Below, one piece after another: positions 13,046 through 24,518 of a DNA stretch of 64,000 nucleotides (its first letter is position 1; each line of letters starts with the position of its first letter). The translations under genes and the position numbers were made by a program. The stretch lies in assembly GCA_028641055.1 (NCBI GenBank), contig CM054060.1:310296949-310360948 (forward strand). Reading direction: 5' to 3'. Source of the stretch: Alopecurus myosuroides (taxonomy: Eukaryota; Streptophyta; Magnoliopsida; Poales; Poaceae). The notes below the pieces were generated by a model. The model ran no database searches. It saw only the letters and a program-made list of their open reading frames with translations, and was not told the origin of the DNA.

Positions 13046-13516
13046 CGCAGATCCTTGCCACAAAGTGGCACCCCCACCTACCCACTTTCCCCTCCACTCT
13101 CTCTTCTTCACCTTGTTCCCTCTTCTCTCTCTAGCTCGAAATTATGCCAATTTCTCCACCCTCCTACTCTATTTTGAACCAACTAAATTTATTTTAGTTG
13201 GTATATATATGTTTATCTCCCTCCTAACATCATTTCTACCCCAAATTTTCCCTCCCTAGCCATCTAGATCTAGAATTAACCCCTTTCTCTCCAAAGCTCC
13301 AAATTTCTCCGGATATCATCGTGTGGCCATCTATTCATTTGAGGTGTGATGAATGATAATATATAATTAAATGAGTTTGTATATAAATTTTGTCCGGATA
13401 CACGCGATATGCAATATGTGTGAAATTTCACCGGATTCAACAATGGTCGTGTGATGGAGACGATAAATGCATGTGTGCGCAATTTGTTGTGGAATGAAAT
13501 TGAGTAGCCAACTATC

Positions 13517-13610
13517 GCCGGAATGTTGATTCATTTCCGTCTCGGCATAGTTTGGCACTCCTCTAACCTCCAATTTGTAGGAAGGTCATGCCGATTTTTT
13601 TCCGTGAATA
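13517..13610 (+). repeat. Leader repeat, copy 1 (upstream of TNP2)
   Basis: Contains GGAATGTTGATT, 'atttccgt', 'ggtcatgccga' and 'tttccgtgaat' in the same order and spacing as 19649-19740 upstream of the second gene. It lies just before the probable splice acceptor of TNP2 (CTCGTGCAG, ending near 13677). Confidence 0.7.
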
Positions 13611-13686
13611 TCGAAATATATATATATATTATGTTTGGTTCTAATATTAATTATATCGGCGCGCGCTCTCGTGCAGGCGACATATA

Positions 13687-16600
13687 ATGGTGGTCGTTAA
13701 GAGTGAACGTGTCGTGAATAGTTACTTGAGACACGCGACAGAAGACATGTTACAAAATGGCCGCAAGGAGATACGATGTCCATGTCGAAAGTGCAAACTA
13801 GGGGGCTTGCTCAATCCCTTTACCGGAGACTTGCTCAGTCACCTCCTAAGGTATGGTTTCATGGATGGGTATAACAGTCAGTGGGTAAGTGATGATGAAG
13901 ATGATGAAGTCCATGGGGCGGCGGCGGTAGGAAATGATGTGCAACAGGACAATAGCAACGATCGAATAGAACTACAGCAGGACCAAGATCAGCCTCATGA
14001 CCCAGCACATGATCATGGAGAAGATGTTGAACAAGACGTGGAAGAAGATCACGAGGACACAGGGACACCCCTAACGGAAGTTGTGCGTGACCCTCATCTG
14101 AAAGAACTGCTTTTGAGAAAGACGACTAACTCGATATCTGCTGCTAGAGAGCAATCGAAGCTGGCGCAACTAGAGATAGACTCGAAGACACCGTTGTATG
14201 CAGGCTGCGGTCCGGGAGAGTCCCGCCTGAGAGTGGCCCTCGATGTTCTGCAGATGAAGGCGAGATACAAATGGAGCGACATAAGCGTCGATGCAAGCCT
14301 GCAATACTGGCACGATGTCCTTCCAGAGGGCAACACTTGTCCTAAAAGTTGCGACGAGGCCAAGAAAGTCGTGTGCCCCTTTGATTTACCTCACGAAAAA
14401 TACCATGTGTGCATCAACGATTGCTACATTTATCGGAAAGAGGACGCGAACAAAACCATTTGTCCAGTTTGCAGCGCCGCTCGATACAAGAAAGGGAAGA
14501 AGAAAGCTCCTCGGAAAGTTGTGTGGTACTTTCCGCTCATTCCCCGTCTGCAACGGTATTTCGCGGACCGCAAGGAAGCAGAGCTCATGCGCTGGCACGC
14601 GAAAAGGAGGAATAAAGTTTTGAAAGATCCAAATCGAAGTGAAAAAGTAATTCTGACACATCCTTCAGATGCAAGTCAATGGAAAGCAATTGACTGTGAA
14701 TATCCAACGTTCGGGGCGGAGGCAAGGAACATCAGGTTGGGTGTGAGCACCGACGGACTCAATCCGTTTGGCAACCAGAGCAGCACCCATAGCACCTGGC
14801 CCGTGTTTGTATGGATGTACAACATCCCTCCCTGGTTGTGCATGAAGAGGAAGTATATTCACATGAGTATGCTAATTCAAGGGCCGAAACAACCAGGCAA
14901 CGACATAAATCTATACCTGAAGCTGCTTAAAGATGAGCTGGAAACGCTATGGGCCGAGGAAGGGGTGAACACATGGGACGCCTTCGGTGAACAATATTTC
15001 CCAATGAGAGCTGTCTTACTCTGTACGGTTCACGACCTACTAGGCTACGGATATGTGGCGGGCCAGGTGTGCCACGGACATAACGGTTGCGTGAGGTGCA
15101 TGGATGACCCCACGTTTATGCAACTTCCGAAAGATCCTGGGTCTTCGAAAACAGTTTTCGTTGGCCATCGAAGGTGGCTACCCAACAAAGACCCGTGGAG
15201 AAGGCGAGGAGACCTTTTTAACGGTGAGGATGAGCTCCGTGGACCTCCACGTAAGAGGTGCGGCGAAGAAATCTACAATTTGCTGAATGATTGGAAGGAA
15301 TGCCCAGAGCCTGGAAAGAAGCAAAAGGCGCCAAAACCGCTTCTGGATGTATGGAAGACGAGGTCGGTGTTTTGGGACTTGCCATACTGGCCCTTTCTCG
15401 ATACGCCTCACTGCCTTGATCTGATGCATATCACGAAGAATGTGTTTGAAAGTTTGTTTGGCACGCTGCTCAACATGCCGGAGAGGACCAAAGACGGGGT
15501 GAAAGCAAGAAACGACCTGAAATATTTTGGTATTAGGGTAGATCTTCAGGGGGGACGCCCGGATGATGACGACGGCGATCAATCGTGTGATGAGGAGACG
15601 GATGGTTGCAAGGCCAAAAGGGTTAAGAGGAATGACTATTACTGCCCCCCCTCCTGCTTCACTCTTAGTCCGGACGAGATCACAAAATTGATGATGTGCC
15701 TTCTCGGAGTCAAAGTCCCTAGCGGTTACTCAGGGCTAATAAGCAGATTCCTCGACGCGCAGAAACAAAAGTTTAGCGGGATGAAGTCTCATGACTGTTA
15801 CGTGATGATGACGCAGATACTTCCGGTTGCGATCCGCGGAATAATGGACAAACACGTCCGGGAAACCCTGTTTGGCCTCTGTAACTTCTTCGACGTTATA
15901 TCTCGAAAGTCGATCACGGGGAAGCAGATCTCAAGGCTGCAGGAAGAGATTGTCGTGATACTATGCGAGCTTGAGATGTACTTTCCACCATCATTCTTTG
16001 ACATATGTGTTCATCTGTTGGTCCATATCGTGGACGATATCATCCATCTCGGGCCGTTGTTCCTGCACAACATGATGCCGTTTGAAAGGATGAATGGGGT
16101 CATCAAAGGATATGTTCGCAACAGAGCTCGTCCGGACGGAAGCATCGTTCAGGGCTTTCTCACCGAAGAGTGCATCTCTTTCTGCACGAATCATATGGAC
16201 GTGGAGGACCCAGTTGGTCTGCCCAGAAACAAGCACATTGGCAAGCTCGATGGAGTAGGTCACAAAAATAGACGTAGAGAAGTGCATGTGGATCGGGCTT
16301 GTCGACGCACCGACTTTAACAGGGCAAACTTAGTAGCTCTCCAACACATTGACATGGTCGATACTTGGGTGGAAAAACACAAGAGCTCGATTATGAAAAA
16401 GTACAGTGAACAAGGCAAGCGGAGGACCGAAGGAGAAATAATCACAGAGCATAACTCCACTTTCTTGCGTTGGTTTAAAGATGTGATCGTCGCTAATCCA
16501 CCGCCAAGGGATTGTGCGAAAAATAAACTATTGTACGCCTTGGCACATGGCCCAGCTCCCAACCTAGCGACGTTTCAAGCATATGATATCAACGGGTTCA

Positions 16601-17184
16601 CTTTCTACACAGAGGAGAAAGACAAAACTTCCGATTATCAAAACTCAGGGGTAACGATGGAATCCTACACCGGTGACAAAAAGTTAAGATACTACGGAAG
16701 GATCGAGGAGATATGGGAGCTTAACTACTCTGGAGAGAAGGTGCCTATGTTCCGCGTCAGATGGGCTAGGATGTCGACCGTCAGGAAAGAAGACCAATAC
16801 TTTACAACCATGGTTATTCCCGAAGCCGGAACCTCATCAAGCGCGAATGTCACAGCGCAAAATGAGCCATGGGTATTGGCTAAGCATGTGTCACAATGCT
16901 TCTTCATAACAGACCCCGCAAGGCCTAGCCGTGTTGTCGTGAGGAGAGGGAAAAGAAATATCATCGGAATGGATGGAGTCGTTGATGAGGACGAGTTCGA
17001 CACGTTCGGCGACCCAAATATTGACGATGATCAAGAAGATGATGATGATAGTCATGCAACATACACAACAAGAAGAAGCAGAACTACGCTACCTAGGCAT
17101 GGTCTTCCATTCAGAAGAAGAAGTCATAATGTGGGGTTAAATTATGCAACTTCGACCAAAAAAGGCAAAAAAATCAAACACTGA
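13687..17184 (+). CDS. TNP2-type CACTA transposase
   Basis: A single open frame of 1165 codons starts ATGGTGGTCG, nine bases after a CGTGCAG acceptor, so a 5'UTR intron is likely. The N-terminus (about 1-75) is the Transposase-associated domain with a CPCRKC cysteine cluster, followed by an acidic linker. The TNP2/Transposase_21 core spans about 290-600. Candidate DDE residues are D in STDGLNPFG (~356), D in CTVHDLLGYG (~450) and the HCLDLMHITKNV segment (~575-587). A DUF4218-type region (LPVAIRGIMDKHVRE onward, ~700-830) and a DUF4216-type region (YYGRIEEIWELNY, ~1000-1070) follow, with an acidic then basic C-terminus. The protein would cut and move the element together with the second gene's product. 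It is unusual in having no intron in the coding part. No lesion is visible. Confidence 0.93.
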   Translation: MVVVKSERVVNSYLRHATEDMLQNGRKEIRCPCRKCKLGGLLNPFTGDLLSHLLRYGFMDGYNSQWVSDDEDDEVHGAAAVGNDVQQDNSNDRIELQQDQDQPHDPAHDHGEDVEQDVEEDHEDTGTPLTEVVRDPHLKELLLRKTTNSISAAREQSKLAQLEIDSKTPLYAGCGPGESRLRVALDVLQMKARYKWSDISVDASLQYWHDVLPEGNTCPKSCDEAKKVVCPFDLPHEKYHVCINDCYIYRKEDANKTICPVCSAARYKKGKKKAPRKVVWYFPLIPRLQRYFADRKEAELMRWHAKRRNKVLKDPNRSEKVILTHPSDASQWKAIDCEYPTFGAEARNIRLGVSTDGLNPFGNQSSTHSTWPVFVWMYNIPPWLCMKRKYIHMSMLIQGPKQPGNDINLYLKLLKDELETLWAEEGVNTWDAFGEQYFPMRAVLLCTVHDLLGYGYVAGQVCHGHNGCVRCMDDPTFMQLPKDPGSSKTVFVGHRRWLPNKDPWRRRGDLFNGEDELRGPPRKRCGEEIYNLLNDWKECPEPGKKQKAPKPLLDVWKTRSVFWDLPYWPFLDTPHCLDLMHITKNVFESLFGTLLNMPERTKDGVKARNDLKYFGIRVDLQGGRPDDDDGDQSCDEETDGCKAKRVKRNDYYCPPSCFTLSPDEITKLMMCLLGVKVPSGYSGLISRFLDAQKQKFSGMKSHDCYVMMTQILPVAIRGIMDKHVRETLFGLCNFFDVISRKSITGKQISRLQEEIVVILCELEMYFPPSFFDICVHLLVHIVDDIIHLGPLFLHNMMPFERMNGVIKGYVRNRARPDGSIVQGFLTEECISFCTNHMDVEDPVGLPRNKHIGKLDGVGHKNRRREVHVDRACRRTDFNRANLVALQHIDMVDTWVEKHKSSIMKKYSEQGKRRTEGEIITEHNSTFLRWFKDVIVANPPPRDCAKNKLLYALAHGPAPNLATFQAYDINGFTFYTEEKDKTSDYQNSGVTMESYTGDKKLRYYGRIEEIWELNYSGEKVPMFRVRWARMSTVRKEDQYFTTMVIPEAGTSSSANVTAQNEPWVLAKHVSQCFFITDPARPSRVVVRRGKRNIIGMDGVVDEDEFDTFGDPNIDDDQEDDDDSHATYTTRRSRTTLPRHGLPFRRRSHNVGLNYATSTKKGKKIKH

Positions 17185-17754
17185 TGAGAAACTATGTATA
17201 TATTTTTCTGCCAATTGTATGCGACGAAACTATGTATATGCATGGGGTCTGATATCGATGTGCACTTATTATAAATTTAATGTACCTTGTTCTGTATTTC
17301 AAATGTGTGGACTTATATTATTTGAAACATAAAGGAAACAAATAGAAATTAAACAAGAAGGAAACAACGGAAAACAATAGAACACATAAAGAAAAAACAA
17401 TAGAAAACAACTAAAACCAAAATAATGAAAAGAGAAAACAAGAAGGAAATATTGGAAAACAATTGAAAACATAAAAGGGAATAATTGAAAACATAAAGGG
17501 AATAATGAAAAACAAAAAAACATTATTATTTGTAATGTGTTTGAAATAATTTGTAATGTGTTTGAATTAATGAAATGTGTCTTTGAATAATTTAAATGCA
17601 TGTATTATTTAAATAAACATATTATTTAAATGCATGTATTATTCAAATAAACATATTATTTAAATGCATGTATAAACATAATAATTTAAATGCATGAAAT
17701 TAATTTGTAATGTATTATTTAAATGCATTTATAAACATAATAATTTAAAAAAAA
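17185..17754. other. AT-rich spacer downstream of TNP2
   Basis: Non-coding, with simple A-rich repeats (17330-17520) and repeated 'tttaaatgcatgtattat' units at 17590-17750. It presumably holds the 3'UTR and polyadenylation region of TNP2. Confidence 0.6.
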
Positions 17755-17935
17755 GTACCTCTGGCGAACAGCCATCCTTGTTCGCCAGCAGCATGTTACC
17801 GCTGGGCAACGGAGAGATGTTCGCCAGCAGTATGTTACTGCTGGGCAACGGAAAGATGTTCGCCAGCGGTAAGGTACCACTGGCGAACTACGGGGCTTGT
17901 TCGCCAGCGCTACACTGGCGCTGTGACACTTACGC
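17755..17935. repeat. Internal array of CACTA subterminal-type repeats
   Basis: At least eight copies of GGCGAAC/GTTCGCC(AGC) units, the same motif as in the two ends, yet more than 5 kb from the left end. A CT-rich leader (17940-18180) follows, as after the left array. No CACTA terminus is visible here. It probably serves as the promoter region of the second gene. Confidence 0.8.
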
Positions 17936-19439
17936 GCGGGCCCCCCACCCCTCCCCTCTCTCTAGCAGTACTGCGCCCCTAGTATCAACACTTAGTCGAT
18001 TTCGATCGAGAGAAACCACCGCGCCTCCCTCTCTGTTAACTCCGGCGACCCTCCCTCTCTGTTAACTCCGGCGAGGACTAGGCCTCCGGCGAGCCCAATA
18101 GCACCACCGGCCGCGCCTCTCCCTCCCTCTCCTCACCCCTCCCTTCCCTCTCCACGCGCGCCCTCCCTCTCCCCACTGCCCCTGCGCGCGCGAACACCCC
18201 ACCACTGCCCCGATCAGCCGTCGGCCACTTCCCCTCCCTCACCGGCGATCACCACCCCCTGGCCACTCACTGCTCCTCCCCTGCGGCTGCTGCGCTGCCT
18301 CGTACAGCGGCACCGCCCCTGCTGCCCACTGTTCTGCCACGCACACAAGGTGCTCGACCAAAGTTCCATAAGAAAATCAGGTAGCTTTTTTGTTCTGTTT
18401 TTGGTGGATCAGAAATATAGCATTAAGTGATTCTGTTTTGCAAAAAAAACGTAAATCATCAGAGGCTAGTTCAACTCTAGGGCATTTTCTCATGTGATTG
18501 CTCAACTTGGGATCATGATCAGCCAACCAAATCAGGGCAAATCTTTGATTTTTCCCATCATAAGTTGCAAATCTTTGTTGCTCTGTGTTCTTACTGCTTG
18601 TTAAATGCATATAGTCCATTGCATCTTGTTATCCAGTGGTCCATTTCTCGTTTTGCTTGCTGTCAGCTGCTCTGTAGACCAGTATCATATGCAATACCTG
18701 TTAATTGTTTAATTTTCTTTTGCTCACATAAGTCTCTCTAAGATTCATCAGTTCACATTCGTGCAATGCATATAGTATTTGCCAAGACCGAAACAAATAC
18801 CCACAGAAGTTTTAGTTTGCAGATTTAGTATCTCACTTTAATTACTGTATTACTGTACTTATATACTGAGGTGTTTCTACCGAATTTGCTATTTTTTTGT
18901 TCTGATGAGAACATCATTGCACTTGTTTTTATTCTGATTGCCTAGTTTTGGATTTCTGGCCAATGATGATAAATATGCACCGATGCACCAAATTATCCTT
19001 TGATTTTGTTGTTTTTGGCCACCTGATGCTCCTCCTTGCTGAGAATGTAGATAATATATGTGACTGAAAATGCATGAATTAATGGCACTGCAAGGGACCC
19101 TTTTTTAATGAAAACAACCATTGATAACTTGCGGAATTAATCAGAAGCTGGAAAGTACTATCACTGCACCTGATGTGCATGAATTAATCAGAAGCTCATC
19201 GACGGATAGAGCTTATTGAAGCTTAAGATCTGAGGCCAGATGTAGCTTATCTTTTGCATCAGGTTATTGCTTTGGCTTTTGCTGGTTATTGGTGTGCTTT
19301 TGTTCGGTTGGTGTCGCACTTGGACCAACTGGTTATCCTGTTTTACTGTTTTTTTTTCTCTTTTTGGTTTGCTCAAGTGATGATACAGCTAGCATGCAAC
19401 ACAATGGTTTTTATTCACTTAAACATATTCAAGTGATGA

Positions 19440-19560
19440 ATCTGGTTGGTGGTGATGGATGGTGGTGTATGGATGGTGGTGATGGATGGTTGTGATGGAT
19501 ATGGCGTGGTGATGATGGTTGGTGGTGATGGATGGTGGTGATGGATGTGCCCACCTTCGT
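19440..19560 (+). repeat. GGTGGTGATGGAT minisatellite
   Basis: Imperfect tandem units of GGTGGTGATGGATG inside the 5'UTR intron of the TNPA-type gene. Confidence 0.8.
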
Positions 19561-19648
19561 GTGGATGACGATGATAATATGAGGGGTGGGATCTATTATA
19601 TGAGGGGTGGGATTTTATGTGCAGGTACCCCACGTGAGTCCCTATTTT

Positions 19649-19740
19649 GCTGGAATGTTGATTAATTTCCGTTCCGGCAAATTTGGGTACTCCATTTGTG
19701 ATATTTTTAGCAAAGGTCATGCCGAAATTTTCCGTGAATT
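19649..19740 (+). repeat. Leader repeat, copy 2 (upstream of the TNPA-type gene)
   Basis: Diverged copy of 13517-13610, again placed shortly before the splice acceptor of a coding exon. Together with the internal repeat array it shows that the upstream region of the element exists twice. Confidence 0.7.
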
Positions 19741-19769
19741 TTGGCATGATCTTTGCTAAAAATATCACA
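19697..19769 (+). ncRNA. Perfect-stem hairpin in a CACTA intron (candidate small-RNA precursor)
   Basis: Two 31-nt arms (19697-19727 and 19739-19769) are complementary throughout, with two G:U pairs when read as plus-strand RNA, around an 11-nt loop. The arms begin TGTGATATTTTTAGC and end with its reverse complement. It lies in the 5'UTR intron of the TNPA-type gene. The arm pairing is seen directly; processing into small RNA is inference. Confidence 0.5.
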
Positions 19770-19866
19770 ACTTAGAGTGTCCGAGAAATTTGGACTCATA
19801 TGGGGTACATCGTCTAAATTGTAGGATTTGTTGAACTTATTTTGGGTTTTCTCTCCTTCCTTAGAT

Positions 19867-22800
19867 ATGGCTCACAACGACGAGGCGGGTGGTTCTGGTC
19901 TCGGACACGGCGGAGACAACGACGATGCGTGGCTTTCCATGCTAAGCGCGGGAGGCGGACCCGTAGATCCGCACCCGGATCTAGAGATGGAGGGCGACGA
20001 TGCAGACGACGAGATGGACGAAACCGTTCGCCAGGAGCTAGAGCGACACAACGATACATCGGGCGCAGAAGGTGATCAACCCGGTAGTGGCACCGGGGAT
20101 ACCGCCTCCGGTAGCGAGGCGGCGGCTAGGCGCAAAGAGAGGCGACACAACATGCTCGCCACCATGCGGGAAGAGTTCACGGAAGTGGACCCCAGCGGTG
20201 CTCCCCTCGAGCCGGAGAGTTATGCCAAGGGCTATGGAAACCAGATAGGCTGCATAGCTCGAGACTTCGGCAACGTTAACATGGAGCACCTCAAAGCTAA
20301 AGAAAACACGGCTCATGCCGCCCTGCTGATTGAGAAGCTGCACACAAGGTATAAATTCCCGGATCCTTACGACAACCAGGACCTGAAGAAGAATCTGGTC
20401 AACTCCTTAGCACTGAACAAGTTCGCCAAAGCGTTTACGACTTGGAGATCCAGTTTGCGGCAGATGCTTGCGAAGGGTAAGGATTTTGATGAGATCCATA
20501 AGATGTGGCCCTCCATTTCCGAGGAAGACTTGGCCCAATTCAAGATCGACGAACTCAAACCGGAAAGGATTGCGCCGACTAAATGGGGGAAAGAACAGCG
20601 AAAAAAGAACATTGGCCCTCACAATCTCGGAAGCCGGGGTTACCTTGGGAAGCAGAAAGTATGGGCCAAGGAGGATTCGAAGAGAGAAGGGCCGAACCCG
20701 TTTGACAAGATCACCGACCCGCAGGTGAGAAATTTTGTCAGGGCCCATTACAGGGAAGATCCCAAAAAGCCCGGCGATCTTGTGTTGAACGAGAAGGTCA
20801 AGCTGCTCGAGGATAAGTATCTCGAGGAACAAGAAAAAGAACGCCTATCTCAATCTGACGGGGGGTCCTCGGCGACGACGAACAAGGACCCGTATGACAC
20901 CCCTTTCATTAGGGCGCTTAACGCGATGAAGGGAGTGCCCCTTGACAAGAAGCTGAATCGTAGCCATGTGCATGGCCTCGGAAAGGGTCATCGGCATGCG
21001 CAATACTACCCCGACACCAGGGAAAAGCGCAAGGAGCGGAACAAGGGCCCGGAGAAGACGGTCGACGAGCTTGTGAACGAGAGGCTCAATGAGCTCCTCC
21101 CTACCATCTGTTCGACCGTCGCTCAGTCCTTAGCGCCGTGGATGCTAGGTGGAGGACAAGGGCCGCTCCCGCAGATAAACATAGCCCAAATGGTGCAGCC
21201 AGCGCCGCAGAACGTGGCCCCCGGCGTGGCGCCGCAGAACGCGGCCCCCGTCGTGGCGCCGCAGAACGCGGCCCCCGTCGTGGCGTCTGCTGCGCGGAAC
21301 GAGCCGGCCCCCAACCCTCAGCCGGAAGGTCGCAAAGATCCGTCGCCGCCCCGCCACATCTCTTCAACGCCGCCGCCGACACTTAGCGGTCCATCCCCTT
21401 TGTCCGAGCTCAATGCCCTCACGGTAATTCAATGTGCACTGCTTAATTATATATTATGACTTGATTCGTGACGGCATCAGTCTCTAACAACGATCGCGCG
21501 ACGTTTCGCAGGCCGACGAGACGGGATGCACATTGCTCCTTAATGTGAACGGCGAGTTAAAGGACGTCGCCAAAGGAAAAATCATCACACCTCTGAACCG
21601 CGTATCCCACGGCGTTCGTATGCCCGAGGACGTGTTCAGAGTGACATTAAGTCGGGTGCTCCCTGGTTGCGGTGCTCTCGATCCTCCGAACCAACCACCC
21701 GCAGCCGACAGCGAGTTGAACCTGGAGCAATGCTTGGTTTGGCCATTGACCTGGCCGAAATCACTAATTCGTTTGGAAAGTACTCCTGCCAACACTCCAA
21801 CACCGGTCCAGGGGTCGGGGCACCCGAGCCAACACAAGGATTTCTCACCTGCAAAGTCCGTGCAGCACGACGGCGACGAAGATGAGAACCCGAATGACTA
21901 CCTCGTCGACGATCCTTACGAGGGGGCGCCCGGCCTGGATGATCTTGATCAACTTCTCTTGCCAGCGGAGGAAGCGGATAAATATCGATGCACAAAGCGT
22001 CTTTTCTCTTCTCAAGAGCCGGCAGTCCCCGAGCAAGAAGTCATCAGCCAGGATGCCCTCAAAGAGGCGGTAGCGGATGTATTTCATAAGACTCAGCCTA
22101 ACATCAAGTATGCACGGAAAAGAACTAAGAAGGCTCCTGCCGTTGCATCGATGAGCCAACCGGTGGAGGGGACCAAGTCTAAGCCGCAGACAGGACGCGT
22201 ATTGGATAGGATACCCATAACCGACTGGCATCAGATCCATGAGATGGGGAAACCGATGCTTCCGCCGAGGTTGGTCGCCTTGCTGACAGGTGATATGCGT
22301 AGCGTCCATGACGGTGTACTATATATGGAGGAGGTGCTTCTCAAAGAGAAAAATCCAACGCTGCCGGTTTTGGTCGCAAAGGTGCCATCTACGGCGGGAT
22401 TTGTCACTGAAGGCAACGCAAACAAGATCATCATTAGATTTGACGACATTTTCCGGATGTTCCACATGAAAGCACTCCACTCGTCAATCGTCCGTCTGTT
22501 TACGCTCAGCTTGGCGCATCAGCTATCCGTAGAGAATGTCAGAAACATCGGGCTAGCAGACCCCTACTACATGCACGACATGTACTTGAACAACCCCAAG
22601 GGTAGGGCAAAAGCGACAAAGTACCTCGAACAAGTGTTGCTCACTAACCATATGAACAAGAGGATCACCCTCGTGCCCTACTTTCCCGAGTAAGTTATAT
22701 TTCCCATATTTACATAAGTTCGCGCATATACAATTTTTGAGGATTATATATATGGACTCTCCTGTTTTGCGCAGAAACAAATACGGCACCCTCATCACGC

Positions 22801-23360
22801 TCTACCCGAGAGATGCGCACGCAGTATATCTCGACTCCGGGAGTACGATGAAGGAGAAGAACTACACCCTCATCAAGTCTGTTCTCAATGATGCTATGGA
22901 TGGCTACATCAGGGGGGAAGGATTCTGCGACAGGACGAAACAAATTAAAGGAAAATATGTGTTCAGACACAGAACAGAGTTTCCCTGCCCCAAGCAGGCG
23001 CCAGGCGGCCAAATGGAGGCATGGTACCTCATCCAACACATGACGGAGATCGTGAAGGACCAACATAGTCTGCAATACATGTCTGCTGTGGACAAATGGT
23101 CTCGCAGCATGGTGGAATGGTCTGATGCTGAGTACAGACAAAACTTTGGTCGCATCCAGCGCAAGATCTGCACAATCATCTATAAGGATGTAGTAACTTC
23201 AGGATCTAGCTTCCACTGGAACGGTACCCCACCATCTAACAATGAGTTGCGACAATATGTGCTAGAGCAGACTGACGAGAGACCATTCAACTCGTTAGAA
23301 GGTGCTCTTCCGTTCCCGCCGGAGAAGAAACAGAAGATCACAACATCGAGGAAGAAATGA
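19867..23360 (+). CDS. TNPA/Transposase_24-type protein with degenerate Ulp1-like C-terminus, three coding exons
   Basis: Coding exons are 19867-21423, 21512-22689 and 22775-23360; all junctions have GT...AG and keep the frame. ATG 19867 lies two bases after a CCTTCCTTAG acceptor, and a donor near 18380 (ATCAG/GTAGC) suggests a 1.5-kb 5'UTR intron. Exon 1 has an acidic start, then a Transposase_24-like region (SYAKGYGNQIGCIARDFGNV, KHTRYKF-type segment, basic stretch) and Ala/Pro/Gln tandem units of about 8 residues near 21190-21300. Exons 2-3 resemble the Ulp1/C48 fold found in plant transposon proteins, ending with VYLDSGS and FPCPKQAPGG. The positions expected for catalytic His and Cys read K (ENKYGTL) and E (GGQMEAWYLIQHM), so peptidase activity is unlikely. 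Its expected role is binding subterminal repeats or assisting TNP2. A further 3'UTR exon probably starts after TCTACAG at 23450. Confidence 0.8.
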
Positions 23361-23934
23361 TCGACGGTATGTATTCGATTCGTTACGAATTGCTCCTAAT
23401 AAGAACTTGTGATTTCCTTTGCCGGTCTAATGCTTTTATCTTGGTCTACAGAGAGATGAAGAAGTGGACGGCGCGCTGGCCCTAGCGAAAGATCGCAAGC
23501 GGAGGCGGAAGCTAAAGCGGAGGCGGACCGTATATCTAGCTAGTCTTCTTTGCGATTGATCTCTATATCGCGCGTACGTTGCATAGATATGTAGTAGTCA
23601 TACCTTTGTAATCGTTGAACTAATTAGATGGCTATATTTTGGGTTCGAAATCTTCCGACATATTATTGAGATCAATGTGTTGTATTCGTACTTATGAGAA
23701 TTGGATATGGATGCATATGTATAGATGTGTTAATATCGTTATGGATGTGTTAAATTCGTTATGGATGGATGCATATGTATCTATGATTTATCGATGTGCT
23801 ATCAGTGATTTATATGTGTGAAAGTTTATAAATTATAGAATTTGAATGTATTTGGACCTGGGAACATATACAGAATCAGAATATATAAACTGTTATACAA
23901 AAAAAAAGAAAAAATACAAACATGTGAAACTTAC
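23361..23934. other. 3'UTR and AT-rich tail of the CACTA element
   Basis: Contains a likely 3'UTR intron (donor GTATGT at about 23367, acceptor CTACAG near 23451), then AT-rich DNA with several 'ggatgcatatgtat' repeats. No coding sequence is seen. Confidence 0.5.
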
Positions 23935-24185
23935 CACTGGCGAACACAGTACCTACCACTGGCGAACTGCACCACTGGCGAACAACCTGACTACCGCTGG
24001 CGAACTAGTAGCGCTGGCGAACAGCGGAGCTGCCGCTGGCGAACATAGCGCTGGCGAACAAGGCCTTGTTCGCCAGCGGTAACCTGCACTACCGCTGGCG
24101 AACTAGTGTTCGCCAGCGGTAACCTGCTACCACTGGCGTGGTACCGCTGGCGAACACAAGTTCGCCAGCGGTAGCTGATATTTGT
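23935..24185. repeat. Right subterminal repeat array of the CACTA element
   Basis: At least a dozen GCTGGCGAAC or GTTCGCCAGC units in both orientations up to the right terminus. Confidence 0.88.
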
Positions 24186-24507
24186 TCGTCACTGGTAGCC
24201 CTTTCCCTACTAGTGGATGGCTAATATTTGGGGCCGATGGACATTGGAGGTGCTCGGGGAGGGATCACACGGCGAGTAGCGCGTGTGGAATGTCTCTAGC
24301 ACTGCAAACAACAAGTTCTTACCCAGGTTCAGGGCCCTCGTGTGGAGGTAACACCCCTACTCCTGCCTCTCTCTTTATATGGGTGTTTACCGAGTAGCCA
24401 CAGTACAAATCAGGCCTTCAGCCGAGTAGCCACTCTTCTCTCAAGTTCTCTTTGTGTGAAGTTAAGCAATCTAGAGTGTCGACCCTCGCACAGGAGGGGG
24501 CAGGGAA

Positions 24508-24518
24508 CCTTATATACT
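24508..24518 (-). promoter_or_regulatory. TATA box of the 3' LTR (Retand-type element)
   Basis: The minus strand reads AGTATATAAGG, matching the TATA element at the same place in the 5' LTR (50364-50374) and a variant in the solo LTR near 44167. Confidence 0.5.

Larger units (their letters stand above)
12701..24215 (+). mobile_element. CACTA (En/Spm-type) DNA transposon, 11.5 kb
   Basis: The left terminus is CACTAGTAGGGAATGGCT and the reverse complement of the right terminus is CACTAGTAGGGAAAGGGCT. The 3-bp target duplication GAT lies on both sides (12698-12700 and 24216-24218), and the empty site is visible in the other Retand LTR at about 50060-50080. Subterminal arrays of the motif GCTGGCGAACA and its reverse complement lie at both ends. 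It carries a TNP2 transposase gene and a TNPA-type gene in the same direction. Open reading frames and intact ends suggest it may have been recently active. Confidence 0.95.

Noticed and set aside
15178..15582. 134-codon minus-strand frame inside the TNP2 gene
   Set aside because: Shadow of the transposase coding frame.
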